From contig JANHCV010000018.1 in assembly GCA_025594325.1 (NCBI GenBank), positions 124,001 to 188,000 on the forward strand: a stretch of DNA of 64,000 nucleotides. Direction: 5' to 3'. Of the stretch, positions 45,974 to 59,421 are shown piece after piece. Within the stretch, counting starts at the first letter, position 1, and each line of letters begins with the position of its first letter. Source of the stretch: Blastocladiella emersonii ATCC 22665 (lineage: Eukaryota > Blastocladiomycota > Blastocladiomycetes > Blastocladiales > Blastocladiaceae). Both the position numbers and the translations under genes were made by a program. The notes beneath the pieces are model-generated. The model searched no databases. It was not told the origin of the DNA and saw nothing but the letters and a program-made list of their open reading frames with translations.

Positions 45974-48900
45974 GAGGGTTCCGAGCAGCCGCGGCCCAAG
46001 CGGCTCTTGTTGCAGATCCCTCCGTCCGACTTTGGTTGCTCGGTTCCCCAAGGCACATTCGGTGATGTGACTAGACCAAGGATCGGCGCAGTCGACGCAA
46101 GTCCAGTGGCACCAGGTGTTTGCGCGCGGTACTGACCCATCCACTTTCTCTCGTTCTGACCACGATGAAACGCATGATCCGCCACTGAATGGCGCTGACG
46201 CACAAAAGAAAAAGAAAAAGAAGGAGAAAAACAAAATAAAGAGAAACGCAACAAGAAGAACGTCCGCACAAAAAGATGGAAAAACATCTGACGAACCTCA
46301 CAGGCCATGCCCAATACCACAGCACTGCCACTGGTCCATTGGCATGTCCTCGCGCTCTAGCTGGTCACGCCAGCGTGTCTCTCTGCTCGGTCTCTCTTTA
46401 CTGCTCTTCGTTCGCTCTCTTAGCTCGCTGCTCGAGCTCGCTCTCTCTTCGCCTCGTTCGCCCATCTCTCTCGTACTCCCCTCTCCTCCCACAATTCTTC
46501 CCCCTATGCTCCTCGACGTGCACGGTCCGGGCTTGTCGTACTGCGGCTTGCCCACAAAAAGGCTGCTGCCCGTTGCACAGTGGATATTCTGGTTGCAGTC
46601 CACAACCGCAGTTAAGGAATAAATGCATTGGTTCCAAAAAAAAGAGGGTTCCGAGCAGCTCCTCTGTCTATCCGCGTGAAACCACTCACCCGCTGACGGA
46701 CGTACACCGCGCACCGTGCAGCGCGCACAGCACACAGCGCCCGACGCACCCCGCGGTGCGCACACGGCGCAAACGGCCACCCTGGTGTCACACACACTCG
46801 CATGAACGGCAGGCATGCAAGGCGTCCTCAACTCAACAATGATTTATCATCCAGGCTTGCTACTCGCTCCAACGGGTGCGCCTGCCTGCCCTCCCGGTGC
46901 CGTTGATTGATTGATGGGTGCGCCAGCCCCTGTTGCCAGCCAAGTGGCAAGCAACACCACAGCACCTGCGTCGCCCTGGCCACCGTACCTTGGAAACAGC
47001 GTAGCAGCCGTACTGCTTCACAGGGCTGCAGAGGGCTGGCTGCGGAGGGCTGAGGCGGCAGGGCTCCTGCTGCAGGAAGGAGACAGTGCTGGGGCCAAGG
47101 AGTGCTAGGGACGACAAACTGAATGGTGAATGACCCACACACCACATGCTCCTGGCAGGAGAGCGTGTGGGCGTGCGGGCCTGTGTCCGTGCGTGCCTGT
47201 GTCCGTGCGTGCCTGGATTAGACCTCCATCACAAGCGCCAAGTGACCAAGTGACCAAGGTGACCAAGTGACCAAGGTGACCAAGGTGACCACGGTGACCA
47301 AGGTGACCAAGTGACACACAAGCACCAAGCTAGGGTGGCCGGGCGGCCATGGAACGTACTGCATGGGTACCAATACCGTGGACTGGCCGCGGCCATTAAT
47401 CGCAGCACAGCCCTGCCTGGCTCAGGACGCGGCGGGCGTGGGAGGCGGGCAGGGTAGATAGGTAGCAGCAGCAGGACCTGGCTAGCTGGCTGTCAAACAG
47501 CACGAGTGAAGGGGTGCGTGAGGGAGGGTGTGTTGAATGAATGGATGGGTGGATGCAGGCAGACCTTCATACGTGTCGTGCGTGATGAGGATTGGCTGGC
47601 CACCATCCACCCACCAACGCCATGGCATGGCTGCGGGTGTCGCTGCGTGCGCCTTGGCGGGTGGTGTTGGTGGGTGGTGTTGGTGGGTGCTGTGGTGGTA
47701 GTGGAGCTAAAGTGGTGTCGTGGGGCTCTTGGGGTCCCCTTTCCTTCCTGTCTGGCCTAGGTGGGTGGGTGGGTGGGCGGACGTAGCGCGCATGCGGGCG
47801 GGCAAGCTAGGAACGTTGCTCACGCAATGGATCATGTATTTCATGGAACGTAGTCTGGACAGCAGAGAGGGGGATGTCCGGCCCAATCGGACCCTCCACG
47901 AATCACAATATGCACGCAATGAATTGACCGATGATAGGGCCGTACCAAACCAGCCACGTAGACAATTGTCATGGTAGTCGAACAAAACCATATTCAAATC
48001 TTTGACTACACGCTTGTCCAGCTAGCCAGGGACCCATAAATCACAGTATCGACCCAACTAAATATTTGACAACGGAAAGATAATAAACCAGCCTCGTACA
48101 TAATTGTCATGGTACTCAAACAAAACCATAGTCAAATCTTTGACCTCCCGCATGCCCATGTGGGCAAGGACCTATAGATCAGAGTATCGTACCAAGAAAA
48201 TATCTGACCATGGAAATATAGTATACCAGCCACGTAGGTAATTGTCATGGCACTCAAACAAAACCATAGTCAAGTCTTTGACTATTCACAGGTCCAGCTG
48301 GTTAAGGACCCATAAATCGTAACGTCAAAGCAACAGTATATCTGACCATAGAAGTATAGTAAACCAGCCACTCTGGCAACTGTCATGGTACTCAAACAAA
48401 ACCATACTCAAATCTTCGACTTCCCACATGTCCAGCAGGTTGGACACCCATAAATCACAGTATCAAACCAACGAAATATCTGACCACATGAGTATATATA
48501 ACCGACCGCGTAGGTAATTGTCTTGATACTCAAACAAAACCATATTCAAATCTTTCACTTCCCGCTTGTCCAGCTAGCCAGGGACCCATAAATCACAGTA
48601 TCACAGCAACGCAATATCTGACCAAAGAAATATCGTAAACCAGGCACGTAGATAATTGTCATGGTACTCAAACAAAACCATAGTCAAATCTTCGAGTGCC
48701 CCATGTCCAGGTGGGCAAGGGCCTATAAATCACAGTATTGAACCAAGAAAACACCTGACTGACGATCGGGATGTATCAAACCCGCCACGCTGATAATTGT
48801 CATGGTACTCAAACATAACCATACTCAGCCAAATCTTCGCATACCCTCACGTCCAGGTGGGCGAGGAACCAAAGCGCCAGATATTCAAATCTACCGCTTT

Positions 48901-49335
48901 GTGCACACTCCACTAGCCAACTCTTCGATCCCCTAATAATGGAGCCCGTCGTCAAAGTGCACGGTCCAATCAACTAAGTAAACAGCCAACCTGCCAGCCT
49001 GCCAACCTGCCAGCCTGCCAGCCTGCCAGCCTGCCAACCTGCCAACCTGTCAACCTGCCACCTTGCCTACCTGCTATCCGAACACCCACACCGCCTCGCA
49101 AGTCATTGGGGGCCCGCGCTCTCTGGTTGCCGTCCCAGCCAACAAACGAATGAATGATGAGCCCTGGCAGCCTGGCAGCCTGCCACACTGACAGCCTGAC
49201 TGACAGCGCCCACCCAGTAGATATTATCTATCTCGTAGGTAGTCTGGGACGACTTTGTTAGTCAATACACGACCAGTCTCCTCCTGGCTGCCGGCTCTGC
49301 TGTCCACTCCAAGTCCTGCATGATGATGGGCCAAG
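45974..49335 (+). repeat. Array unit 5 (3362 bp, type B)
   Basis: Matches unit 3 (A8 LINE tail). The satellite block begins at 47964. Confidence 0.95.
45990..46643 (+). mobile_element. Truncated LINE 3' fragment in unit 5
   Basis: Same junctions and flanking repeats; tail is A8. Confidence 0.92.
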
Positions 49336-52300
49336 GAGGGTTCCGAGCAGCCGCGGCCCAAGCGGCTCTTGTTGCAGATCCCTCCGTCCGACTTTGGTTG
49401 CTCGGTTCCCCAAGGCACATTCGGTGATGTGACTAGACCAAGGATCGGCGCAGTCGACGCAAGTCCAGTGGCACCAGGTGTTTGCGCGCGGTACTGACCC
49501 ATCCACTTTCTCTCGTTCTGACCACGATGAAACGCATGATCCGCCACTGAATGGCGCTGACGCACAAAAGAAAAAGAAAAAGAAGGAGAAAAACAAAATA
49601 AAGAGAAACGCAACAAGAAGAACGTCCGCACAAAAAGATGGAAAAACATCTGACGAACCTCACAGGCCATGCCCAATACCACAGCACTGCCACTGGTCCA
49701 TTGGCATGTCCTCGCGCTCTAGCTGGTCACGCCAGCGTGTCTCTCTGCTCGGTCTCTCTTTACTGCTCTTCGTTCGCTCTCTTAGCTCGCTGCTCGAGCT
49801 CGCTCTCTCTTCGCCTCGTTCGCCCATCTCTCTCGTACTCCCCTCTCCTCCCACAATTCTTCCCCCTATGCTCCTCGACGTGCACGGTCCGGGCTTGTCG
49901 TACTGCGGCTTGCCCACAAAAAGGCTGCTGCCCGTTGCACAGTGGATATTCTGGTTGCAGTCCACAACCGCAGTTAAGGAATAAATGCATTGGTTCCAAA
50001 AAAAAGAGGGTTCCGAGCAGCTCCTCTGTCTATCCGCGTGAAACCACTCACCCGCTGACGGACGTACACCGCGCACCGTGCAGCGCGCACAGCACACAGC
50101 GCCCGACGCACCCCGCGGTGCGCACACGGCGCAAACGGCCACCCTGGTGTCACACACACTCGCATGAACGGCAGGCATGCAAGGCGTCCTCAACTCAACA
50201 ATGATTTATCATCCAGGCTTGCTACTCGCTCCAACGGGTGCGCCTGCCTGCCCTCCCGGTGCCGTTGATTGATTGATGGGTGCGCCAGCCCCTGTTGCCA
50301 GCCAAGTGGCAAGCAACACCACAGCACCTGCGTCGCCCTGGCCACCGTACCTTGGAAACAGCGTAGCAGCCGTACTGCTTCACAGGGCTGCAGAGGGCTG
50401 GCTGCGGAGGGCTGAGGCGGCAGGGCTCCTGCTGCAGGAAGGAGACAGTGCTGGGGCCAAGGAGTGCTAGGGACGACAAACTGAATGGTGAATGACCCAC
50501 ACACCACATGCTCCTGGCAGGAGAGCGTGTGGGCGTGCGGGCCTGTGTCCGTGCGTGCCTGTGTCCGTGCGTGCCTGGATTAGACCTCCATCACAAGCGC
50601 CAAGTGACCAAGTGACCAAGGTGACCAAGTGACCAAGGTGACCAAGGTGACCACGGTGACCAAGGTGACCAAGTGACACACAAGCACCAAGCTAGGGTGG
50701 CCGGGCGGCCATGGAACGTACTGCATGGGTACCAATACCGTGGACTGGCCGCGGCCATTAATCGCAGCACAGCCCTGCCTGGCTCAGGACGCGGCGGGCG
50801 TGGGAGGCGGGCAGGGTAGATAGGTAGCAGCAGCAGGACCTGGCTAGCTGGCTGTCAAACAGCACGAGTGAAGGGGTGCGTGAGGGAGGGTGTGTTGAAT
50901 GAATGGATGGGTGGATGCAGGCAGACCTTCATACGTGTCGTGCGTGATGAGGATTGGCTGGCCACCATCCACCCACCAACGCCATGGCATGGCTGCGGGT
51001 GTCGCTGCGTGCGCCTTGGCGGGTGGTGTTGGTGGGTGGTGTTGGTGGGTGCTGTGGTGGTAGTGGAGCTAAAGTGGTGTCGTGGGGCTCTTGGGGTCCC
51101 CTTTCCTTCCTGTCTGGCCTAGGTGGGTGGGTGGGTGGGCGGACGTAGCGCGCATGCGGGCGGGCAAGCTAGGAACGTTGCTCACGCAATGGATCATGTA
51201 TTTCATGGAACGTAGTCTGGACAGCAGAGAGGGGGATGTCCGGCCCAATCGGACCCTCCACGAATCACAATATGCACGCAATGAATTGACCGATGATAGG
51301 GCCGTACCAAACCAGCCACGTAGACAATTGTCATGGTAGTCGAACAAAACCATATTCAAATCTTTGACTACACGCTTGTCCAGCTAGCCAGGGACCCATA
51401 AATCACAGTATCGACCCAACTAAATATTTGACAACGGAAAGATAATAAACCAGCCTCGTACATAATTGTCATGGTACTCAAACAAAACCATAGTCAAATC
51501 TTTGACCTCCCGCATGCCCATGTGGGCAAGGACCTATAGATCAGAGTATCGTACCAAGAAAATATCTGACCATGGAAATATAGTATACCAGCCACGTAGG
51601 TAATTGTCATGGCACTCAAACAAAACCATAGTCAAGTCTTTGACTATTCACAGGTCCAGCTGGTTAAGGACCCATAAATCGTAACGTCAAAGCAACAGTA
51701 TATCTGACCATAGAAGTATAGTAAACCAGCCACTCTGGCAACTGTCATGGTACTCAAACAAAACCATACTCAAATCTTCGACTTCCCACATGTCCAGCAG
51801 GTTGGACACCCATAAATCACAGTATCAAACCAACGAAATATCTGACCACATGAGTATATATAACCGACCGCGTAGGTAATTGTCTTGATACTCAAACAAA
51901 ACCATATTCAAATCTTTCACTTCCCGCTTGTCCAGCTAGCCAGGGACCCATAAATCACAGTATCACAGCAACGCAATATCTGACCAAAGAAATATCGTAA
52001 ACCAGGCACGTAGATAATTGTCATGGTACTCAAACAAAACCATAGTCAAATCTTCGAGTGCCCCATGTCCAGGTGGGCAAGGGCCTATAAATCACAGTAT
52101 TGAACCAAGAAAACACCTGACTGACGATCGGGATGTATCAAACCCGCCACGCTGATAATTGTCATGGTACTCAAACATAACCATACTCAGCCAAATCTTC
52201 GCATACCCTCACGTCCAGGTGGGCGAGGAACCAAAGCGCCAGATATTCAAATCTACCGCTTTGTGCACACTCCACTAGCCAACTCTTCGATCCCCTAATA

Positions 52301-52697
52301 ATGGAGCCCGTCGTCAAAGTGCACGGTCCAATCAACTAAGTAAACAGCCAACCTGCCAGCCTGCCAACCTGCCAGCCTGCCAGCCTGCCAGCCTGCCAAC
52401 CTGCCAACCTGTCAACCTGCCACCTTGCCTACCTGCTATCCGAACACCCACACCGCCTCGCAAGTCATTGGGGGCCCGCGCTCTCTGGTTGCCGTCCCAG
52501 CCAACAAACGAATGAATGATGAGCCCTGGCAGCCTGGCAGCCTGCCACACTGACAGCCTGACTGACAGCGCCCACCCAGTAGATATTATCTATCTCGTAG
52601 GTAGTCTGGGACGACTTTGTTAGTCAATACACGACCAGTCTCCTCCTGGCTGCCGGCTCTGCTGTCCACTCCAAGTCCTGCATGATGATGGGCCAAG
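49336..52697 (+). repeat. Array unit 6 (3362 bp, type B)
   Basis: Matches units 3 and 5 (A8 LINE tail). The satellite block begins at 51326. Confidence 0.95.
49352..50005 (+). mobile_element. Truncated LINE 3' fragment in unit 6
   Basis: Same junctions and flanking repeats; tail is A8. Confidence 0.92.
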
Positions 52698-55600
52698 GAG
52701 GGTTCCGAGCAGCCGCGGCCCAAGCGGCTCTTGTTGCAGATCCCTCCGTCCGACTTTGGTTGCTCGGTTCCCCAAGGCACATTCGGTGATGTGACTAGAC
52801 CAAGGATCGGCGCAGTCGACGCAAGTCCAGTGGCACCAGGTGTTTGCGCGCGGTACTGACCCATCCACTTTCTCTCGTTCTGACCACGATGAAACGCATG
52901 ATCCGCCACTGAATGGCGCTGACGCACAAAAGAAAAAGAAAAAGAAGGAGAAAAACAAAATAAAGAGAAACGCAACAAGAAGAACGTCCGCACAAAAAGA
53001 TGGAAAAACATCTGACGAACCTCACAGGCCATGCCCAATACCACAGCACTGCCACTGGTCCATTGGCATGTCCTCGCGCTCTAGCTGGTCACGCCAGCGT
53101 GTCTCTCTGCTCGGTCTCTCTTTACTGCTCTTCGTTCGCTCTCTTAGCTCGCTGCTCGAGCTCGCTCTCTCTTCGCCTCGTTCGCCCATCTCTCTCGTAC
53201 TCCCCTCTCCTCCCACAATTCTTCCCCCTATGCTCCTCGACGTGCACGGTCCGGGCTTGTCGTACTGCGGCTTGCCCACAAAAAGGCTGCTGCCCGTTGC
53301 ACAGTGGATATTCTGGTTGCAGTCCACAACCGCAGTTAAGGAATAAATGCATTGGTTCCAAAATAAAGAGGGTTCCGAGCAGCTCCTCTGTCTATCCGCG
53401 TGAAACCACTCACCCGCTGACGGACGTACACCGCGCACCGTGCAGCGCGCACAGCACACAGCGCCCGACGCACCCCGCGGTGCGCACACGGCGCAAACGG
53501 CCACCCTGGTGTCACACACACTCGCATGAACGGCAGGCATGCAAGGCGTCCTCAACTCAACAATGATTTATCATCCAGGCTTGCTACTCGCTCCAACGGG
53601 TGCGCCTGCCTGCCCTCCCGGTGCCGTTGATTGATTGATGGGTGCGCCAGCCCCTGTTGCCAGCCAAGTGGCAAGCAACACCACAGCACCTGCGTCGCCC
53701 TGGCCACCGTACCTTGGAAACAGCGTAGCAGCCGTACTGCTTCACAGGGCTGCAGAGGGCTGGCTGCGGAGGGCTGAGGCGGCAGGGCTCCTGCTGCAGG
53801 AAGGAGACAGTGCTGGGGCCAAGGAGTGCTAGGGACGACAAACTGAATGGTGAATGACCCACACACCACATGCTCCTGGCAGGAGAGCGTGTGGGCGTGC
53901 GGGCCTGTGTCCGTGCGTGCCTGTGTCCGTGCGTGCCTGGATTAGACCTCCATCACAAGCGCCAAGTGACCAAGTGACCAAGGTGACCAAGTGACCAAGG
54001 TGACCAAGGTGACCACGGTGACCAAGGTGACCAAGTGACACACAAGCACCAAGCTAGGGTGGCCGGGCGGCCATGGAACGTACTGCATGGGTACCAATAC
54101 CGTGGACTGGCCGCGGCCATTAATCGCAGCACAGCCCTGCCTGGCTCAGGACGCGGCGGGCGTGGGAGGCGGGCAGGGTAGATAGGTAGCAGCAGCAGGA
54201 CCTGGCTAGCTGGCTGTCAAACAGCACGAGTGAAGGGGTGCGTGAGGGAGGGTGTGTTGAATGAATGGATGGGTGGATGCAGGCAGACCTTCATACGTGT
54301 CGTGCGTGATGAGGATTGGCTGGCCACCATCCACCCACCAACGCCATGGCATGGCTGCGGGTGTCGCTGCGTGCGCCTTGGCGGGTGGTGTTGGTGGGTG
54401 GTGTTGGTGGGTGCTGTGGTGGTAGTGGAGCTAAAGTGGTGTCGTGGGGCTCTTGGGGTCCCCTTTCCTTCCTGTCTGGCCTAGGTGGGTGGGTGGGTGG
54501 GCGGACGTAGCGCGCATGCGGGCGGGCAAGCTAGGAACGTTGCTCACGCAATGGATCATGTATTTCATGGAACGTAGTCTGGACAGCAGAGAGGGGGATG
54601 TCCGGCCCAATCGGACCCTCCACGAATCACAATATGCACGCAATGAATTGACCGATGATAGGGCCGTACCAAACCAGCCACGTAGACAATTGTCATGGTA
54701 GTCGAACAAAACCATATTCAAATCTTTGACTACACGCTTGTCCAGCTAGCCAGGGACCCATAAATCACAGTATCGACCCAACTAAATATTTGACAACGGA
54801 AAGATAATAAACCAGCCTCGTACATAATTGTCATGGTACTCAAACAAAACCATAGTCAAATCTTTGACCTCCCGCATGCCCATGTGGGCAAGGACCTATA
54901 GATCAGAGTATCGTACCAAGAAAATATCTGACCATGGAAATATAGTATACCAGCCACGTAGGTAATTGTCATGGCACTCAAACAAAACCATAGTCAAGTC
55001 TTTGACTATTCACAGGTCCAGCTGGTTAAGGACCCATAAATCGTAACGTCAAAGCAACAGTATATCTGACCATAGAAGTATAGTAAACCAGCCACTCTGG
55101 CAACTGTCATGGTACTCAAACAAAACCATACTCAAATCTTCGACTTCCCACATGTCCAGCAGGTTGGACACCCATAAATCACAGTATCAAACCAACGAAA
55201 TATCTGACCACATGAGTATATATAACCGACCGCGTAGGTAATTGTCTTGATACTCAAACAAAACCATATTCAAATCTTTCACTTCCCGCTTGTCCAGCTA
55301 GCCAGGGACCCATAAATCACAGTATCACAGCAACGCAATATCTGACCAAAGAAATATCGTAAACCAGGCACGTAGATAATTGTCATGGTACTCAAACAAA
55401 ACCATAGTCAAATCTTCGAGTGCCCCATGTCCAGGTGGGCAAGGGCCTATAAATCACAGTATTGAACCAAGAAAACACCTGACTGACGATCGGGATGTAT
55501 CAAACCCGCCACGCTGATAATTGTCATGGTACTCAAACATAACCATACTCAGCCAAATCTTCGCATACCCTCACGTCCAGGTGGGCGAGGAACCAAAGCG

Positions 55601-56059
55601 CCAGATATTCAAATCTACCGCTTTGTGCACACTCCACTAGCCAACTCTTCGATCCCCTAATAATGGAGCCCGTCGTCAAAGTGCACGGTCCAATCAACTA
55701 AGTAAACAGCCAACCTGCCAGCCTGCCAACCTGCCAGCCTGCCAGCCTGCCAGCCTGCCAACCTGCCAACCTGTCAACCTGCCACCTTGCCTACCTGCTA
55801 TCCGAACACCCACACCGCCTCGCAAGTCATTGGGGGCCCGCGCTCTCTGGTTGCCGTCCCAGCCAACAAACGAATGAATGATGAGCCCTGGCAGCCTGGC
55901 AGCCTGCCACACTGACAGCCTGACTGACAGCGCCCACCCAGTAGATATTATCTATCTCGTAGGTAGTCTGGGACGACTTTGTTAGTCAATACACGACCAG
56001 TCTCCTCCTGGCTGCCGGCTCTGCTGTCCACTCCAAGTCCTGCATGATGATGGGCCAAG
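52698..56059 (+). repeat. Array unit 7 (3362 bp, type B)
   Basis: Matches units 2 and 4 (aaaataaa LINE tail). The satellite block begins at 54688. Confidence 0.95.
52714..53367 (+). mobile_element. Truncated LINE 3' fragment in unit 7
   Basis: Same junctions and flanking repeats; tail is aaaataaa. Confidence 0.92.
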
Positions 56060-59000
56060 GAGGGTTCCGAGCAGCCGCGGCCCAAGCGGCTCTTGTTGCA
56101 GATCCCTCCGTCCGACTTTGGTTGCTCGGTTCCCCAAGGCACATTCGGTGATGTGACTAGACCAAGGATCGGCGCAGTCGACGCAAGTCCAGTGGCACCA
56201 GGTGTTTGCGCGCGGTACTGACCCATCCACTTTCTCTCGTTCTGACCACGATGAAACGCATGATCCGCCACTGAATGGCGCTGACGCACAAAAGAAAAAG
56301 AAAAAGAAGGAGAAAAACAAAATAAAGAGAAACGCAACAAGAAGAACGTCCGCACAAAAAGATGGAAAAACATCTGACGAACCTCACAGGCCATGCCCAA
56401 TACCACAGCACTGCCACTGGTCCATTGGCATGTCCTCGCGCTCTAGCTGGTCACGCCAGCGTGTCTCTCTGCTCGGTCTCTCTTTACTGCTCTTCGTTCG
56501 CTCTCTTAGCTCGCTGCTCGAGCTCGCTCTCTCTTCGCCTCGTTCGCCCATCTCTCTCGTACTCCCCTCTCCTCCCACAATTCTTCCCCCTATGCTCCTC
56601 GACGTGCACGGTCCGGGCTTGTCGTACTGCGGCTTGCCCACAAAAAGGCTGCTGCCCGTTGCACAGTGGATATTCTGGTTGCAGTCCACAACCGCAGTTA
56701 AGGAATAAATGCATTGGTTCCAAAAAAAAGAGGGTTCCGAGCAGCTCCTCTGTCTATCCGCGTGAAACCACTCACCCGCTGACGGACGTACACCGCGCAC
56801 CGTGCAGCGCGCACAGCACACAGCGCCCGACGCACCCCGCGGTGCGCACACGGCGCAAACGGCCACCCTGGTGTCACACACACTCGCATGAACGGCAGGC
56901 ATGCAAGGCGTCCTCAACTCAACAATGATTTATCATCCAGGCTTGCTACTCGCTCCAACGGGTGCGCCTGCCTGCCCTCCCGGTGCCGTTGATTGATTGA
57001 TGGGTGCGCCAGCCCCTGTTGCCAGCCAAGTGGCAAGCAACACCACAGCACCTGCGTCGCCCTGGCCACCGTACCTTGGAAACAGCGTAGCAGCCGTACT
57101 GCTTCACAGGGCTGCAGAGGGCTGGCTGCGGAGGGCTGAGGCGGCAGGGCTCCTGCTGCAGGAAGGAGACAGTGCTGGGGCCAAGGAGTGCTAGGGACGA
57201 CAAACTGAATGGTGAATGACCCACACACCACATGCTCCTGGCAGGAGAGCGTGTGGGCGTGCGGGCCTGTGTCCGTGCGTGCCTGTGTCCGTGCGTGCCT
57301 GGATTAGACCTCCATCACAAGCGCCAAGTGACCAAGTGACCAAGGTGACCAAGTGACCAAGGTGACCAAGGTGACCACGGTGACCAAGGTGACCAAGTGA
57401 CACACAAGCACCAAGCTAGGGTGGCCGGGCGGCCATGGAACGTACTGCATGGGTACCAATACCGTGGACTGGCCGCGGCCATTAATCGCAGCACAGCCCT
57501 GCCTGGCTCAGGACGCGGCGGGCGTGGGAGGCGGGCAGGGTAGATAGGTAGCAGCAGCAGGACCTGGCTAGCTGGCTGTCAAACAGCACGAGTGAAGGGG
57601 TGCGTGAGGGAGGGTGTGTTGAATGAATGGATGGGTGGATGCAGGCAGACCTTCATACGTGTCGTGCGTGATGAGGATTGGCTGGCCACCATCCACCCAC
57701 CAACGCCATGGCATGGCTGCGGGTGTCGCTGCGTGCGCCTTGGCGGGTGGTGTTGGTGGGTGGTGTTGGTGGGTGCTGTGGTGGTAGTGGAGCTAAAGTG
57801 GTGTCGTGGGGCTCTTGGGGTCCCCTTTCCTTCCTGTCTGGCCTAGGTGGGTGGGTGGGTGGGCGGACGTAGCGCGCATGCGGGCGGGCAAGCTAGGAAC
57901 GTTGCTCACGCAATGGATCATGTATTTCATGGAACGTAGTCTGGACAGCAGAGAGGGGGATGTCCGGCCCAATCGGACCCTCCACGAATCACAATATGCA
58001 CGCAATGAATTGACCGATGATAGGGCCGTACCAAACCAGCCACGTAGACAATTGTCATGGTAGTCGAACAAAACCATATTCAAATCTTTGACTACACGCT
58101 TGTCCAGCTAGCCAGGGACCCATAAATCACAGTATCGACCCAACTAAATATTTGACAACGGAAAGATAATAAACCAGCCTCGTACATAATTGTCATGGTA
58201 CTCAAACAAAACCATAGTCAAATCTTTGACCTCCCGCATGCCCATGTGGGCAAGGACCTATAGATCAGAGTATCGTACCAAGAAAATATCTGACCATGGA
58301 AATATAGTATACCAGCCACGTAGGTAATTGTCATGGCACTCAAACAAAACCATAGTCAAGTCTTTGACTATTCACAGGTCCAGCTGGTTAAGGACCCATA
58401 AATCGTAACGTCAAAGCAACAGTATATCTGACCATAGAAGTATAGTAAACCAGCCACTCTGGCAACTGTCATGGTACTCAAACAAAACCATACTCAAATC
58501 TTCGACTTCCCACATGTCCAGCAGGTTGGACACCCATAAATCACAGTATCAAACCAACGAAATATCTGACCACATGAGTATATATAACCGACCGCGTAGG
58601 TAATTGTCTTGATACTCAAACAAAACCATATTCAAATCTTTCACTTCCCGCTTGTCCAGCTAGCCAGGGACCCATAAATCACAGTATCACAGCAACGCAA
58701 TATCTGACCAAAGAAATATCGTAAACCAGGCACGTAGATAATTGTCATGGTACTCAAACAAAACCATAGTCAAATCTTCGAGTGCCCCATGTCCAGGTGG
58801 GCAAGGGCCTATAAATCACAGTATTGAACCAAGAAAACACCTGACTGACGATCGGGATGTATCAAACCCGCCACGCTGATAATTGTCATGGTACTCAAAC
58901 ATAACCATACTCAGCCAAATCTTCGCATACCCTCACGTCCAGGTGGGCGAGGAACCAAAGCGCCAGATATTCAAATCTACCGCTTTGTGCACACTCCACT

Positions 59001-59421
59001 AGCCAACTCTTCGATCCCCTAATAATGGAGCCCGTCGTCAAAGTGCACGGTCCAATCAACTAAGTAAACAGCCAACCTGCCAGCCTGCCAACCTGCCAGC
59101 CTGCCAGCCTGCCAGCCTGCCAACCTGCCAACCTGTCAACCTGCCACCTTGCCTACCTGCTATCCGAACACCCACACCGCCTCGCAAGTCATTGGGGGCC
59201 CGCGCTCTCTGGTTGCCGTCCCAGCCAACAAACGAATGAATGATGAGCCCTGGCAGCCTGGCAGCCTGCCACACTGACAGCCTGACTGACAGCGCCCACC
59301 CAGTAGATATTATCTATCTCGTAGGTAGTCTGGGACGACTTTGTTAGTCAATACACGACCAGTCTCCTCCTGGCTGCCGGCTCTGCTGTCCACTCCAAGT
59401 CCTGCATGATGATGGGCCAAG
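56060..59421 (+). repeat. Array unit 8 (3362 bp, type B)
   Basis: Matches units 3, 5 and 6 (A8 LINE tail). The satellite block begins at 58050. Confidence 0.95.
56076..56729 (+). mobile_element. Truncated LINE 3' fragment in unit 8
   Basis: Same junctions and flanking repeats; tail is A8. Confidence 0.92.
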